From contig CP150552.1 in NCBI GenBank assembly GCA_049487715.1, forward strand, positions 1 to 64,000: a DNA stretch of 64,000 bases, written 5' to 3'. The notes beneath the pieces were generated by a model. The model searched no databases, was not told the origin of the DNA, and saw nothing but the letters and a program-made list of their open reading frames with translations. This document shows positions 1-11,278 of this stretch, piece by piece (within the stretch, counting starts at the first letter, position 1; every line of letters starts with the position of its first letter). A program made the position numbers and the translations under genes. Source of the DNA: Pycnococcus provasolii (Eukaryota > Chlorophyta > Pseudoscourfieldiophyceae > Pseudoscourfieldiales).

Positions 1-120
1 TACCTAACCCTAACCCTAACCCTAACCCTAACCCTAACCCTAACCCTAACCCTAACCCTAACCCTAACCCTAACCCTAACCCTAACCCTAACCCTAACCC
101 TAACCCTAACCCTAACCCTA
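1..120. repeat. Telomere, perfect CCCTAA (TTAGGG) repeats
   Basis: The window opens with about twenty uninterrupted CCCTAA units, so the left edge is a true chromosome end with the G-rich strand running toward position 1. The unit is the six-base TTAGGG type, not the seven-base TTTAGGG found in most plants and many green algae. Confidence 0.97.
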
Positions 121-231
121 ATTGTAACCCTAATTGTAACCCTAATGATAACCCTAATTGTAACCCTAATTGTAACCCTAATTGTAACCCTAATTGTAAC
201 CCTAATTGTAACCCTAATTGTAACCCTAATT
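121..231. repeat. Degenerate telomere-like 12-mer array
   Basis: Directly inside the perfect telomere the array becomes CCCTAA alternating with TTGTAA (one unit has TGATAA), giving a 12-base period repeated about nine times. This is the proximal, mutated telomere zone seen in many eukaryotes, here unusually homogeneous, which suggests it spread as a 12-mer rather than decaying at random. Confidence 0.9.
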
Positions 232-394
232 GCCAGGCTGGCAGTTTGACCCACATGTTGAAAAACAATTTCGCCTCCGGTATGCGGCCGACCGTCGGCC
301 AGCGTCGTGCAGAACGAAGCCAATAACAACAGCCATTTTTTTAACCCGCCGTTTCCGGCGATATCTTGTCATATCACCAAGTAGCGCGGTAATG
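232..394 (+). repeat. Subtelomeric element, copy 1
   Basis: A roughly 163-base segment beginning GCCAGGCTGG and ending near the ATATCACCAAGTAG motif. It recurs in the same orientation at 1183-1354 with a few substitutions and an extra 8-base CTTTCCGC-like stretch in copy 2. In both places it sits immediately internal to a telomere-like array, so array plus element form one duplicated module. Confidence 0.9.
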
Positions 395-476
395 TTATGT
401 TGTTAAAAGTTATGGCCGCAAGGCTCGAGACCCGCGCATTTTTGCGTATTCAACGCATAAAAGCAGATTGGGCATT

Positions 477-923
477 TCATGCGTTGCCTTTCACGCTCCA
501 ACTCTTTGCGATCTTGCTAGCGCTGATGCTCATAAAGTACTCCGAAAGGAAGAGGTAGCGCGTGTTCCCACCCACCAACTCGTACTCGTTGTCCTTGCGC
601 TTCATTGCGAAGCCACAATGCTCCTTTGTCCACCCTGCGATTTTTAAAGACGCAAATAGGCCAGAGAGCGCGTGCTCTTCGGTGCCAGGTTGCCACGTTT
701 CCTCCGCGCTCCCAGGGAGGCGAGTGATGAAGTTGTCCACGACATCACGCGACCGCGTCGCAAACTTTGTGCTGAACCTCATGTCGCTCACGCGAACCCT
801 TACGAGAGGTCCAAGCTTCTCGACAGCGGCGTAGTACGAGCGGATGACCTCGTCGTTGTCGACGTTGTCAGCTTCACCGGCGTCGCTACGTGCACCGGCG
901 GCGACGTCTTGAACGGCTCGCAT
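477..923 (-). CDS. Hypothetical 148-aa protein in the subtelomere
   Basis: An open frame of 148 codons with a normal ATG start lies between the two copies of the subtelomeric element. The translation has mixed, protein-like composition (for example RVRVSDMRFSTKF and NEYELVGGNTRYLFLSEYF) without low-complexity bias. I do not recognise a family and see no signal peptide or membrane segment. It may be a real gene, a fragment of a dispersed subtelomeric family, or chance; a search against other chromosome ends of the same genome would decide. Confidence 0.35.
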   Translation of the reverse strand: MRAVQDVAAGARSDAGEADNVDNDEVIRSYYAAVEKLGPLVRVRVSDMRFSTKFATRSRDVVDNFITRLPGSAEETWQPGTEEHALSGLFASLKIAGWTKEHCGFAMKRKDNEYELVGGNTRYLFLSEYFMSISASKIAKSWSVKGNA

Positions 924-1092
924 AGTTTGTTTTGAGTGACCGAAGCCTAATTAAGCCTATTGGTACTACTATTCTACCTATTACCAAGGAGGGGCCACGG
1001 AGGGCTAAGGAAAAGCAATTGCGGGGGGGGGGGCCACTCTTGAACAACGAATAAAGTCGGGAATTCCTTATTGTCACTTTTTCTTATTGTCA

Positions 1093-1182
1093 CTTTCGGC
1101 CTATCTAATGACAACCCTAATGATAACCCTAATGTTAACCCTATTGTTAACCCTAATGTTAACCCTAATGTTAACCCTAAAT
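1093..1182. repeat. Interstitial degenerate telomere-like block
   Basis: About eight CCCTAAtgttAA / CCCTAAtgatAA units lie some 860 bases inside the main array. The 12-base period matches the block at 121-231, but the second half is TGTTAA or TGATAA instead of TTGTAA. It abuts the second copy of the subtelomeric element, as at the chromosome end. Confidence 0.85.
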
Positions 1183-1354
1183 GCCAGGCTGGGAGTTTGA
1201 CACACATGTTGAAAAAACAATTTCGCCTCCGGTATGCGGACGACCGTCGGCCAGCGTCGTGCAGAACGAAGCCAGTAACAACAGCCATTTTTTTCACCCG
1301 CCGTTTCCGCCTTTCCGGCGATATCTTGCCATATCACCAAGTAGTGCCGTGATT
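1183..1354 (+). repeat. Subtelomeric element, copy 2
   Basis: Second copy of the element at 232-394, same orientation, differing by scattered substitutions (for example GGCAGTTTG versus GGGAGTTTG) and an 8-base insertion near its end. It runs directly into the truncated cyclase reading frame, so this element marks the breakpoint that removed the 5' part of that gene. Confidence 0.88.
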
Positions 1355-1361
1355 TGGTATT

Positions 1362-1724
1362 ATGCCAACGTGTCTGTTGGGCAGCCGGTTTTTGGACGCC
1401 GTTGAGTTTGCGAAGCAGTGTGTGAGTATATTTAATGATGAGCTGCGCATTGGCGTGCACGTGGGTTCGTGCGAATCATGCATTGTCGGGATGACGACGA
1501 ACGCGCAGTTTGACCTGTTTGGCTCTTCCGTGAACTTCTGTGCGCGCCTTGAGCATGCTTGCCCACGCGGCTGTGTGCACGTGAGCGCGGACGCGATGAG
1601 CTTCGTGCTCGAGGAGGAGCAGAACGGTGGTGGTTGGGAAAGAGAAGTGTTGGAGTTGGAGTACAAGGGGTACGACGGCGCCATTCGCTCGACGTTGCTG
1701 CGCCCGTCGATGGTCACGTCGTGA
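1362..1724 (+). pseudogene. Truncated class III adenylate/guanylate cyclase catalytic domain
   Basis: About 120 codons encode the C-terminal half of a class III nucleotidyl cyclase domain: RIGVHVGSCESCIVGM matches the family's RIGIHxG...VVG strand, FDLFGSSVNFCARLE matches the LFGDTVNxASRME segment carrying the catalytic Asn and Arg, and VHVSADA follows. These enzymes make cAMP or cGMP from ATP or GTP. The metal-binding aspartates, which lie upstream in the family, are missing because the frame starts at the edge of the subtelomeric element. I read it as a 5'-truncated gene relic at a chromosome break; an upstream exon is unlikely because the adjacent sequence is repeat. Confidence 0.75.
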
Positions 1725-2218
1725 ATTAATTTGTGAAATACAAGTCCAAACAGTGATAGGTTACAGTGATTTTGACCCCCTAATTTTCTTTCCCCTTAGA
1801 TATTTTCTTAGGAGGCGATTCCTCCTTAAGTAATATGCTTTTAAAAGCACTCTCGATCGGTTCCCGTGCCACAAAACGCAGGTCCATACACGACAACTTC
1901 TTGTTATGGTCCCACAATGAGCACTTTTTGCATATGGTTGAGCATTTCATATGGCAATACTGGCACTTGAGCTGACGCATGCCACCAATAGATAGGTCCA
2001 GGCTTGCAGCACTCCTCGGTTGTGATGTGCCGTCTCCGAAATAACGCCCAGCAAGTTTCTCGCTTCAAAGGCGCTGCCGTTCGTGCGAGATCGTGTACGG
2101 TTCCCACAGCTAGCCGACGCGAGCACCTCGTTCACATCGTCATGCCATTTGTTTTTCAGCAATGCCATCATCATCATCCGTCATCACCACCATCATCTCC
2201 AAGCAGCAAGGCTCAAGC
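1725..2218. other. Intergenic, no gene seen
   Basis: Between the cyclase relic and the 3' end of the polycystin-like gene I see no coding-like frame on either strand, no RNA gene and no repeat. Short frames present are unconvincing in composition. It probably holds the 3' UTR of the minus-strand gene. Confidence 0.6.
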
Positions 2219-5200
2219 TCAATCTACATCAATATCAGCACCGTCATCCATCGTCGCCGAATCTGACACTTCGTCAAGATCCGCGTCGCCAATGCTGCCA
2301 TCCTCAGCTATCCCCTGCTCGAGCACATGTTCGTGCCACAGGTCGAGCGCCTCCGCTTGCCCGAGAAGCAGTCCCACGTTGCGAAACACCATAATGAACA
2401 TACCGCGACGCATCATCACCTTCAAGCTCTCGATGCCAAAGACGTCGGTGGAAAAACTTTGCCACCAGCTCTCCATGTAATCAACCTCGGCACCAGGGCC
2501 CACGTTGTCGTACAAGAGAACGCCGTATGCGAAGATGACCCACGCCGTGATTGCCCAGCAAAGAACAATCAAAAGGATGCCGAGCTGATCCAATCGCGTA
2601 CTCCACAAACTCGCAAGAGAAAGACGCTTCAGAGCAGGTGCCTCCGCGGCGGCACGTGCGGAACGCGTGCAAGCGCGTCTAGCCTCCTTCGTTAGATTCT
2701 GTTCTCGATCTAAAATCTTGAATGCAGCCTCAAGAGGATCTTCGTCGTCAAAGCCAGCGCCACCCAACATTTTCTCATCATCATGCTGCGCTGCTCCATC
2801 CGTCTCGGTTTGAATTTTCGAACTCGACGACGACATCCTCCTCGATAATCTTCGCAGACCTTTCATGCTTTTCGCCGTCGCAATTCTCATCGCACGCTTG
2901 ATCTTCGGCGCAGCCTTGCCAAATACCCTGAGGCCAATAGCTTGTATGATTCGCTTTACGTACCTTTTTGACGATACGACCACCTTCTTGATCACCGACG
3001 TCATTCGGCTCATGCCCGCGACGGGATTCATCAGCATCATCACCATCGCCTCCCAAATTTGCATGAGAACCATCTGCATCGTCGCATCTGCACCTGCCGC
3101 CGGTTCGAAGTGTGAAGGTGATACCGCCTTTCCACCCGCTTGGAAAACCGCCGTGAGAAGCATTCGAACAGGCAACACGATGCTGAGCACAATGAAGATC
3201 ACCGCGAACACGTCACCAAGTTCTTTCTGGGGAAATGCGGTGCACTTTGGCACGCCCAGCGCTTGAGGTAGCTTCTTAATCTTCGCACATGTCAGCTCAC
3301 CGAAGCAAGGAACGGTGAAGTCAATCGAGCACTGGAGGTGCGTGCGCAGCTGCTGGCAGCATTGTTCGCTCTTCTGGTAGTGTATCCAAATAGCGGTCGT
3401 GAATGTCACCAAAATCTGCGTCCCAACGACCCACAGACGTTCCGAACGCCTGAACGTGTCAGTTGGCTTGATCACAATAATTTTCAGAATGAGGTGCGTG
3501 GAAAGAAAGATCAGCGCGATGGACTTTAGCAGGACAAGAACAGCAAAACATACACCCTTAACTGCAGCGACGGAGGCTTCTCTGAAATGATCGTGCCAAT
3601 ATTGCTTGCGTTCGGCACGAACCTTATCCACGTCTTTCTTCACTGCAGCGTCAACATGTTCGTGCGCATGTTCAATGTGATCCTCGTAAATTTTATTCCA
3701 TCTAAAAATGATGGTTCTCGCGCGAGCGCGATCATCTTCGACATCTTCGCCAAGCGCTTCAAGTTGTCTATCCACGAACCGGTCTGACAGTTTGCCCAAG
3801 TCTATGCTCGCCTCAGGTAGATCACTCTCAGGGTTTAAGACGAGAGTCGCCCCGCTTTTGCACCATTCTGAAACCAACAGAGATGTCCAAACGTCCAGTG
3901 GCAACTCGTCTGGCTTGCTTGAAACGAGGTCGTGCTTCGACCACACCACCATGGTTTCCGCCAGATGTTTGCTTGTACAGCGTCTCAGGTACTGCAGCGT
4001 GAGGGATGACTTGTACTCATCCTCATTTTTCATTTCCGTGAAGAAGAGGTTGCGCCATCGCGTAATCATCGAGCGTCGCAGCAACTCCCACCGATGTGCT
4101 TTTGCGGTCCCTTTCTCGTGTTTTGAAATCTTCTCAGATGACCACGTATCGCCAGACTCCGCGTCGATGTCATTGAGAACCTCTGGTACAGAGAGGGCAC
4201 GCAAACTCACAGCCACGGCATCGCATGCCTTAAAACTTCCATCGGGAAATTGTAACAGACTGAGTCGAAATGCGTCCGCAAGACGCAGCCACTTTTTAGA
4301 CAGCTTCAGTGGCCCCGAAGGAGAGCAGAGTGCACAAAAGCGGCTTAGTAGTCCAGCGAAAGACAAGCCAGCAGGGAGGGTGCTCCATTTCAATTCGGAG
4401 GCCAATCTAGCTTTTAGCTGGAAGTCGTGTGGCGAAAGGAGACCACCATGAGCAAGTGCCGCTAGTGCAAGGCACGTACCAATCGCACGCTCGAGCGGCA
4501 AAGAAGGCTCATCCACATCTTCACGGATCGGACTTTTCGTGTCACGCAGCTGCCCATTGCTACGGTTGTCGCCGTTGGTGTTCTTGTGTCCATTCATCGC
4601 TTCATCTGGTTGTTCGTTGCACATTGCCTGACGAAGCACCTCCTTCACTCGCGAGGTGGATTCGTGCTCTTCAATGACTTGCTTGACGCTGATAAGTGGT
4701 ACACAAAACCGCAGCCGCTTCACGGAGACACCCACGCATCTACAGACATACATACCCCAATTTTGAGGCACAGAATTGCATTTTGCCTCATCCGCCGCTG
4801 GATTTAATGTCCACGTGTATGCACCATTCGGCTCGATGCGAAATCCTGCAGCCTGTGCATTCTCACCATCGATCGCCTTTTTGAACTTTTTGCGCCGTGC
4901 CGATGCAGCTGCAACGTCCGATGCTATCGCCAGGATCGCCGTACATCCAAAGACAGAACAAATGACGATCACGAGGGTTTTAATATTGCTGAGATCTTCC
5001 AACGAGACACTGAACAGTTGATCAGCCTGTAGCACGACCACTTTCTTGGGGAAGGAGTATGTCGCAGACATTTCCACAGAAGCTTCTTCTTCACCACCAT
5101 TTGCCGATGTTGTTAGCGACAAGCATGCACACTCCAGTCGCTCGACATATTCGCACCCTGAACCAACAAACGCTTGTCTTTCGTTGCTCCATGGACAAGA

Positions 5201-8200
5201 CGAAGTTGCCTCTTCGGAAAGGATGAGGCACTTACCTTTAGCACCTTTCGCATCGGCAAAGATTCTGTTGCCACTCTCATCCACGGTAACATTGCAACCC
5301 ACCCACAAATCTGGCGGATCTCCCAAACGTTTGAATGAATCTGTCGTCGCTGCGGCGTTGTTGTCCGAAAATGTCGTCTCCTTAACGCTAGTAAGCCTTC
5401 GTCGACGCCCCTGCCACATGGAAATCGCCGCAGATAGAGCATCACGAATGGATGGTGACTCAGGTGGTGGAGGGTGCGGTGGTAAGGATGGTCGAGGCAC
5501 TGGTGGCATGGGAGAGTAGGGAGGACGAGGTGGTGGTGGCGGTGGTGGAGGACGTGGTGGCAGAAAAGGTGGTGGAGGTGGTGGAAAGGCGGGCGGCATG
5601 TAGGGCGCCCTTGGTGGATTAGGAGAATACGGCGGATTTGGAGATGCTGGGGGATTTGGAATCGGGGGACTTGGCGGAGGCAGACTCGGCAATGGCGGCG
5701 GCGGCGCGGGTGAGGTAGGCGGAGGTGGGAGAGCAGGCGGCAACGAAGGGCTCGGCGGTAGAGGGGGAGGTGGGGGCGAAGGTGGGGGCGGACGTGTGAG
5801 CTCCAGTTCCCATGCCACTGCCTTTGCCACGCGTCTCACCTCCTCGCCACTGTCACTCGAGGCAAGAAAAGCACGCGTGAATCGAAACTTGGTACCCACT
5901 GGGCGAGGATTTGGCAGGCTCACACACCCTTCCGACGAATACGCCGACATGCTTTCTCGCCACAATGCGCATGAGGCTGATTTACCCTTCTGAATGACGT
6001 CACCACTTACGTCGAGCTCAAAGAGGAATGGCTTATTCAACACTCCCCGTGGCAAGTTGAGAGGTTCTTGATCAGAACCAGAGCGAAATGTGAGCCTTGC
6101 AGCAGCCTTAGATGACGTGGGCTGTTCTTCTGGCCAATCTGTCGTTGTATTCGACGCATTCGACGACAGATGGACACGCGGCGCCGCCGGCGGAGAAGGC
6201 GTGGATGCCATCATACCTCGTGGATTGAAGCGGTAGGCAGCGACGCTCGTGTCGATGCTCGAACCACCTACTTGTGCTGGGATCAAACTCCCGGCATCGA
6301 CATTCGCGCCTGCTAGCCGTGCCGTAGGCTGTGTGCCAGCGTCCTCGGCGGTGGACCGCGTCACGTGTATGCCAATATTTGAGGATTGTACCACTGAAGC
6401 AACCTCTCCGGGCAGCGACGCAGCGACGCTCGCTTGCCCAACCAAATCTGTCGCACCCACGATTGAATTCGCAAGATTGTGCGCATCCATCAAACGACGT
6501 CGTCGACTTCCCCCGCTAACCCCAGTAGAAGACACAGCTTCCACATCGCGAGATACAGCTGTCGATGCGGCACTTAGAGCCAGGATTGCATCACCAACTG
6601 TCGTCGATCCCACCGATAGGTCCATCGCTCCGCCGATTGCATTTGCAACAGCCCCAGAGACTGTGTTTAATATTGTTTGTATAGTGTGTTCGAGTTGTTA
6701 GTGACTTGTTTGTTTTGTTGCTGATCTTCTGCCATATCCAGATCAGCGGGGTAGGGAGGGAGGATCCTTAGAGGTAAACTTACCAGCTGACACAATCTTG
6801 CCCGCAGTCGACGTTTCAATGCCGTCGCCAGCACCTCCAATGGAGGCGGCAGCGGACGTCACGCGCGAGATTGACTCCGTCGAAGGGATCACCATCGCAG
6901 AAGTGGCGAGAAGCGTATCAGCCATTTGATCTCGTGCCTGAGAACTGGATTCACCAGGCAAAAGTGTGCTTGCACCCTCGAGATATGTCAATGCATCGTC
7001 GGTATCACCATTTGCCAAAGCCCTTTCTGCCGCTGATACCGCAGTATTAGCGACAGCCTCCATCTCGTCTGCGGGCGGCGGCTTCACTGCTATGTCAGCC
7101 GATGCGGCTTCGCTCATCGCGCCGAAGACGTCCTTGGCATAACAACGGATCACGACAGCCTCGCCGGAGATTGGGATGACCTTGCTTGTATGGGTGAGCG
7201 GGCTGAAGTCGCGTAGTATCACTTCGCTACCATCTTTCTTGACGGCGGTAAATGAGAAGAGTAACGGCTCGTCGGCATCGCTGAAATTTGAGCACGTGAG
7301 CTTCAACGTAGTGTTGAGCACCAGGACATCGTCCAAAGAGTCTAACGGGTGGTCAGCTTCAACCACGAGTTTTCCACCATCTGGTCGCGTGTTCATCGTG
7401 AAGTTGAGCCATGATGAACCCTTACCCGTGCTATCAGATCCCTCGAACAGCACGGCGTACTCGTGTCCAGCGATGAGCGCATTCGGCTTAAGCGAGAGAT
7501 ACTGCGCATTAGGATTAGTGCTAGAAAGAGTCCCTGGCTGTGCAAGATCGACCCACTCGCCTATCGTCTCGTCGAAAATTGCCCACGACAGGGTTAGAGG
7601 TTGAGTGCTCGTTGTTGACATAGACTGCGCATTGCCAATCAGCTTTAGACTTTGTGAGGGATTCGGTTTCGCCAACTCGAGTGGTGTGATCGATACTGCA
7701 GGTGGGTTGCCCTTCTCAACAGCCACAATCGTGCTCTCGCTAGAATGACGCTGTCCCTTGCTGACAGTGACGGTGAAGTAGTACCGCAAGGGATTGCCCT
7801 TCAACCCGCCTAGAAGATTCATCGGAGGAAGAGCCGCAAGTTTTGGGAGAACTACCCGACTTCCGTCAGAATTGTAGCAGAACCCACCGCTACTAGTCCC
7901 GGAAAGAGCACCGCCTTCTTCTAGAACTGCAGCAGAGGAGGAGGATGCCGAGTACGAGGATGAGCATGCCCACGAGAACCTAAGCTCTCCTGGCGCGTCG
8001 TCTGGATCGCTCGAGAGCGATGCGTCGAGCACAATCGGCGTAGCCTCCCCAGTCAATGATCCACCACCGGCAATTTTCGCGACGATCTGTGCGCGCGACA
8101 CGAAAGCCTCAGCCACCACTGAGGCTGAAACTTTAGGCTCTCCACGCAGACTTGCGGTGAAGGCGAACGTCGCCTTCGCGTCCGCTGGAAGTGTTCCACG

Positions 8201-11200
8201 CGGTACGAACAGAGTTTTGGTATTCCGAAAGTTCACGTGATCGGTAAGTGTGTACGCCATCGTGGCACCATCCCCCTTGTTCGTGGTGATCGCATCCCAT
8301 CTGAAAATGAAGCCAAGATTATTGGTACAGCCCGTGGAGAGCTTGCCTGCTTCGGCGACGACGCGCAGATCCTGCGTGCGCAAGAGTTGTCCCTTGGCGA
8401 TTGACATCGCCGCAATGGAAGCCGACGTCGTGCAAAGCTCGCACGTTCCACCAGACTTTACGTCTCCATTCCCAGCATAACCCTCTGGACATGGCCCACA
8501 TGTATAGCCGAGTTCTGGTGCGGCCACGTCCGAGCATATGCTGCCCGGAAAGCATGGATCGTCTGCGCAACCATCAATATCAACACATCCAAGCGTCCCA
8601 TTGCCGCTGAAGCCTGGAGGGCATGGACCACAAGAGGATCCATCGGGCGTGTCGGTGCAAACTGTAAGCTCATGGCATCCGCCATTGTTATCAGTGCACG
8701 ATGTGATGGGTGTGCATGCAGTCTCGCCGGTTCCTCGGAAGCCATCTGGACATGGACCACACTTGCGTCCTCCGGGAAGATTTGTGCAAGTGGTTCGCGC
8801 ATCACACCCGCCGTTGCCGGCTGCGAGTAAACATTCGTCAATGTCCACGCATTGAATGCCATCACCATCGTAACCAGCGGGACACTTTCCACACACGCGT
8901 CCCTGGCCCGGTGCCTTGATGTCGGTGCATGACACTCCGGGGAAGCATGGGCTACTCGAGCAGCTGTCGACATCGGTGCACGACACACCGTCATCGATGG
9001 ATTCATATCCAGCGGGGCAGGCACCGCACGTTCGTCCGCTGGGAGTGCCGGCATTGTTCGTGCACTCAACCAACGACGAGCACCCACCGTTCAGCGTGAA
9101 GCAGGCATCGGCAAAGCACTCTTTTCCGTCGCCGTACATGCCACCGGGACAGTCACCGCACACGAATCCCAGCTCTGGCGCTTTTACATCTATGCAGTCA
9201 ACTCCTGGATAACACGGCGGGGGGGAGTTGCCAGCGCAGGCGTCGACATCGATGCAGGCCGTGGTGCCCGTTCCAGCATAGCCGGGCGGGCATGCGCCGC
9301 ATTCCGGGCCTTGAGGTGTGTCCTTGCAGGTCGTCAGGCGGTCGCACCCGCCATTTGGTGATGCCGAGCACGAATCTGGTGCAATTTGGCATGCCGTATC
9401 TCCCGACCCTATGTAACCATCGGGGCAGGGTCCGCACACGCGTGGCTCGCCAAGAGCATTTGTGCAAGTCGTGAGGGGATCACATCCACCGTTCGCGGTG
9501 GCACATTCATCGATATCTGAGCAACCACCACCCGAAAACGTCGCGTCGCCGTTTCCGAAGTATCCGCTCGGGCACGGTCCGCACGTGCGACCCCCGGGTG
9601 TATTGATGCAAGTTACGAGTGGATCACAACCTCCGTTGGAAGTGGCGCACTCGTCCAAGTCGATGCATGAGAAGCCGTCGCCTTCGTATCCGCTAGGGCA
9701 TGCACCGCATCGCCGTTTCTCCTGCGCGGATTGATCGGGGATGCATGCGGCTAATGAATCGCACCCACCATTCTCGAAAGAGCACGGATCTGCCAGAGCA
9801 ACTTTAGGCACCACGAAAGGAGGCCGTGGCGGCGGTAACGGGGGAGACGGAAATAACGGCGGCGGCGGCGATGGCAGCGGTGGTGGAGGGGGCGCGGGGG
9901 TTGGTGGGGGTGGCGAGCAGTCACCACGAGCGATGCACGAGTCTGGAGGCGATGGAGGAGGAGGCGGTGGCAGCGAGGGTGGCGGAGGCAGAGGAGGCGG
10001 CGATGGAGGTGGTGAAGGCGGAGGAGATGGAGGTGGAGATGGAGGTGGAGATGGAGGTGGTGAAGGTGGAGGAGATGGAGGTGGAAATGGAGGTGCAGGT
10101 GGCGGAGGACTCGGCACTACGAATTGTTTTGTGATGACTGTCGGCGCATTTGCGATTGACACTCCTCTCAGGCGCGTCATCCCTAACGTGTATAAGCTGT
10201 TTTGCAGGTAGTCTAGTCGGGTGGACAGGTTTGTCATCACGGACTCGAGCACGAAGATAGTGGGCGCAGTGTCCGAGGTGATCCACACGAGAAAGCTCAC
10301 TTCAACGGCGGCTGAAGCAGCTCGGCGTTTCAATAATGCGGCGGTGGTATCGGAATCACGAATGGATTGAATAAGCACGGTCGGTATAGCTGACGACTGC
10401 TGTGTGGTAATCGTCACGACGGATTCAACGAATGCGGATTGCTCGCTTGGCCCGAACGTTTGCATGTTGTAGCCTTTTAACTCCAGTGACGCAGAAATGA
10501 CGCGCGCCGTGGCGATGCCAGTAATCTGCCACGGCGGCGGCGATGGAGGTGGTGAAGGTGGAGGAGATGGAGGTGGAGATGGAGGTGGTGAAGGTGGAGG
10601 TGGAGGAGATGGAGGTGGAGATGGAGGTGGAGATGGAGGTGGTGAAGGTGGAGGTGGAGGTGGAGATGGAGGTGGAGATGGAGGTGGAGATGGAGGTGGT
10701 GAAGGTGGAGGAGATGGAGGTGGAGATGGAGGTGGTGAAGGTGGAGGAGATGGAGGTGGAGATGGAGGTGGTGAAGGTGGAGGAGATGGAGGTGGAGATG
10801 GAGGTGGTGAAGGTGGAGGTGGAGGAGATGGAGGTGGAGATGGAGGTGGAGATGGAGGTGGTGAAGGTGGAGGTGGAGGAGATGGAGGTGGAGATGGAGG
10901 TGGAGATGGAGGTGGTGAAGGGGCTGCAGTTGTGGTCGTCGTGGTCGTCGTGGTCGTTGTAGGGGCTGCAGTTGTGGTCGTCGTGGTCGTCGTGGTCGTT
11001 GTAGGGGCTGCAGTTGTGGTCGTCGTGGTCGTCGTGGTCGTTGTAGGGGCTGCAGTTGTGGTCGTCGTGGTCGTTGCAGGGGCTGCAGTTGTGGTCGTCG
11101 TGGTCGTCGTGGTCGTTGCAGGGGCTGCAGTTGTGGTCGTTTTTCGTAGGAGAGCACTTGCTGCTGGCAAGTTCGCCGTTATTGAGCTCACCAGCAGAAG

Positions 11201-11278
11201 AAGCACCACGTTTAGCAGGTATCTGAACACCAACCGGTTCATTTGACCTCGGTTTGTCTTAGCCATCGTGCCCACCAC
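2219..11278 (-). CDS. Polycystin-1/PKDREJ-like membrane protein (EGF-REJ-GPS-TM), two exons
   Basis: Two long frames join through a 123-base intron (6661-6783) to give about 2,978 residues. Order: signal peptide (1-42); Thr/Ala array; (SPPP)n; a globular domain; a second polyproline stretch with a CxxRGDC motif near 450; ten cysteine-rich EGF-like repeats (about 496-950) with DxDEC and GYxGxG signatures; a REJ-type region (about 976-1400); polyproline (about 1785-1900); a GPS-like segment near 1978 (CPW...GC...CACLSLT); then a TM helix near 2050 and about five more hydrophobic segments between 2530 and 2930. EGF-REJ-GPS-TM is the layout of polycystin-1/PKDREJ proteins, implicated in adhesion, flow sensing and gamete recognition. 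I see no PLAT domain and the C-terminal TM set is not obviously a complete polycystin channel. A plasma-membrane receptor is inferred. The GPS cleavage site appears as CLSLT rather than HLT, so autoproteolysis is uncertain. Confidence 0.8.
6661..6783 (-). other. Intron of the polycystin-like gene
   Basis: On the minus strand the donor is GCTG^GTAAGT and the acceptor ACACAG^TCTCT, with a CTAAC branch-point motif about 40 bases before the acceptor. Splicing is phase 1, removes in-frame stops on both sides, and keeps one continuous frame whose total length is a multiple of three. Confidence 0.9.
9825..10115 (-). repeat. Polyproline (SPPP)n coding array, inner block
   Basis: Within the polycystin-like gene, GGAGGTGGTGAAGGTGGA-type minisatellite sequence encodes serine-proline runs (PPPSPPP) on both sides of the CxxRGDC motif. 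Such runs are hydroxylated and glycosylated in algal wall proteins and form stiff rods. Confidence 0.85.
10521..10920 (-). repeat. (SPPP)n minisatellite in coding sequence
   Basis: About 400 bases of 9-12-base units (GGAGATGGAGGT / GGTGAAGGTGGA on the plus strand) encode an almost pure SPPP rod of about 135 residues in the polycystin-like protein. Near-identical units imply recent slippage or unequal exchange, so length is likely to vary between strains. Confidence 0.9.
10921..11145 (-). repeat. Thr-rich TTTAAP minisatellite in coding sequence
   Basis: Five or so units beginning GGGGCTGCAGTTGTGGTCGTC on the plus strand encode runs of 6-11 threonines ended by Ala-Ala-Pro. They lie just after the signal peptide of the polycystin-like protein and look like a mucin-type O-glycosylation stalk. 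Confidence 0.88.

Noticed and set aside
10521-10920. Regular repeat array that could suggest CRISPR.
   Set aside because: There are no unique spacers; units are contiguous 9-12-mers encoding proline and serine, and the genome is eukaryotic.
10497-11246. Long glycine-rich and basic open frames opposite the polyproline and Thr arrays (also 14047-15186 and 22042-23052).
   Set aside because: They are mirror readings of (SPPP)n and TTTAAP coding repeats; composition follows from the repeat, and the sense strand has signal peptides and real domains.
2219-11278. Two separate genes at 2219-6625 and 6743-11278.
   Set aside because: A GTAAGT donor, CTAAC branch site and CACAG acceptor join them in frame, and the REJ-GPS-TM order only makes sense as one protein.
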